DNA of 64,000 nt from Anniella stebbinsi (Eukaryota > Chordata > Lepidosauria > Squamata > Anniellidae). This document shows, piece after piece, positions 63,906 through 64,000 of the stretch. The stretch is from contig JARDYH010000004.1 in assembly GCA_029215795.1 (NCBI GenBank), positions 37,080,001-37,144,000 on the forward strand. The letters are read 5' to 3'. A model generated the notes under the pieces. That model ran no database searches, was not told the origin of the DNA, and was given only the letters and a program-made list of their open reading frames with translations. Position 1 is the stretch's first letter, and every line of letters begins with the position of its first letter. Position numbers and translations under genes: made by a program.

Positions 63906-64000
63906 AAAGTACTCAAAGTATTTCAATGCTGTACAGGAATAAAGGAACACAGCAAAAGTTGAGGTAGAAAGGTGTTAGTCAATACAATATAATAACTGAC

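Overview
This window looks like intergenic or deep intronic DNA from a vertebrate, most likely a squamate reptile (lizard or snake). The clade is inferred from recalled repeat families: CR1 and CR1/L2-like LINEs, an L1 remnant, a tRNA-Ala-derived SINE with the tail typical of squamates, a second tRNA/MIR-like SINE, and many short palindromic DNA transposons. The species cannot be told from the sequence. No convincing host exon, promoter or functional RNA gene was seen. Every open frame above about 60 codons is chance, simple repeat, or broken transposon coding sequence.

Layout. 0-10 kb: a foldback element, a plus-strand LINE reverse-transcriptase remnant, a 5S-rRNA-like fragment and a nest of palindromic elements at 5.1-6.6 kb. 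10-20 kb: a GC-rich block (10.27-10.75 kb), a solo LTR with an exact 5-bp target duplication (12.64-13.12 kb), a 260-bp inverted duplication (15.8 and 17.2 kb) and a LINE 3' end (18.3-19.3 kb). 20-35 kb: SINE and MITE nests (24.0-25.1 kb), LINE pieces on both strands and a long hAT-like non-autonomous element. 35-47 kb: mostly unrecognised DNA, then an older repeat split by an L1 insertion (43.8-46.3 kb) and a CR1 end carrying another LINE tail (46.3-47.0 kb). 47-64 kb: MITEs at 48.8 and 51.7 kb, two abutting elements sharing an 8-mer (56.5-57.8 kb), two LTR-like candidates, and the best-preserved LINE (61.6-63.5 kb, minus strand).

The clearest result is a set of non-autonomous DNA elements whose ends read TAGG or TAGGG and whose insertions carry 8-bp target duplications, the hallmark of the hAT superfamily. 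Four duplications are exact (CACAAACT, CTCCAGAT, CCTAATAC, TTGTTCAG). Several elements are nested, so relative ages can be read directly. I label families A to K for convenience; these are local names, not database names. No new gene system was found; the novelty, if any, lies in these elements and their structures.
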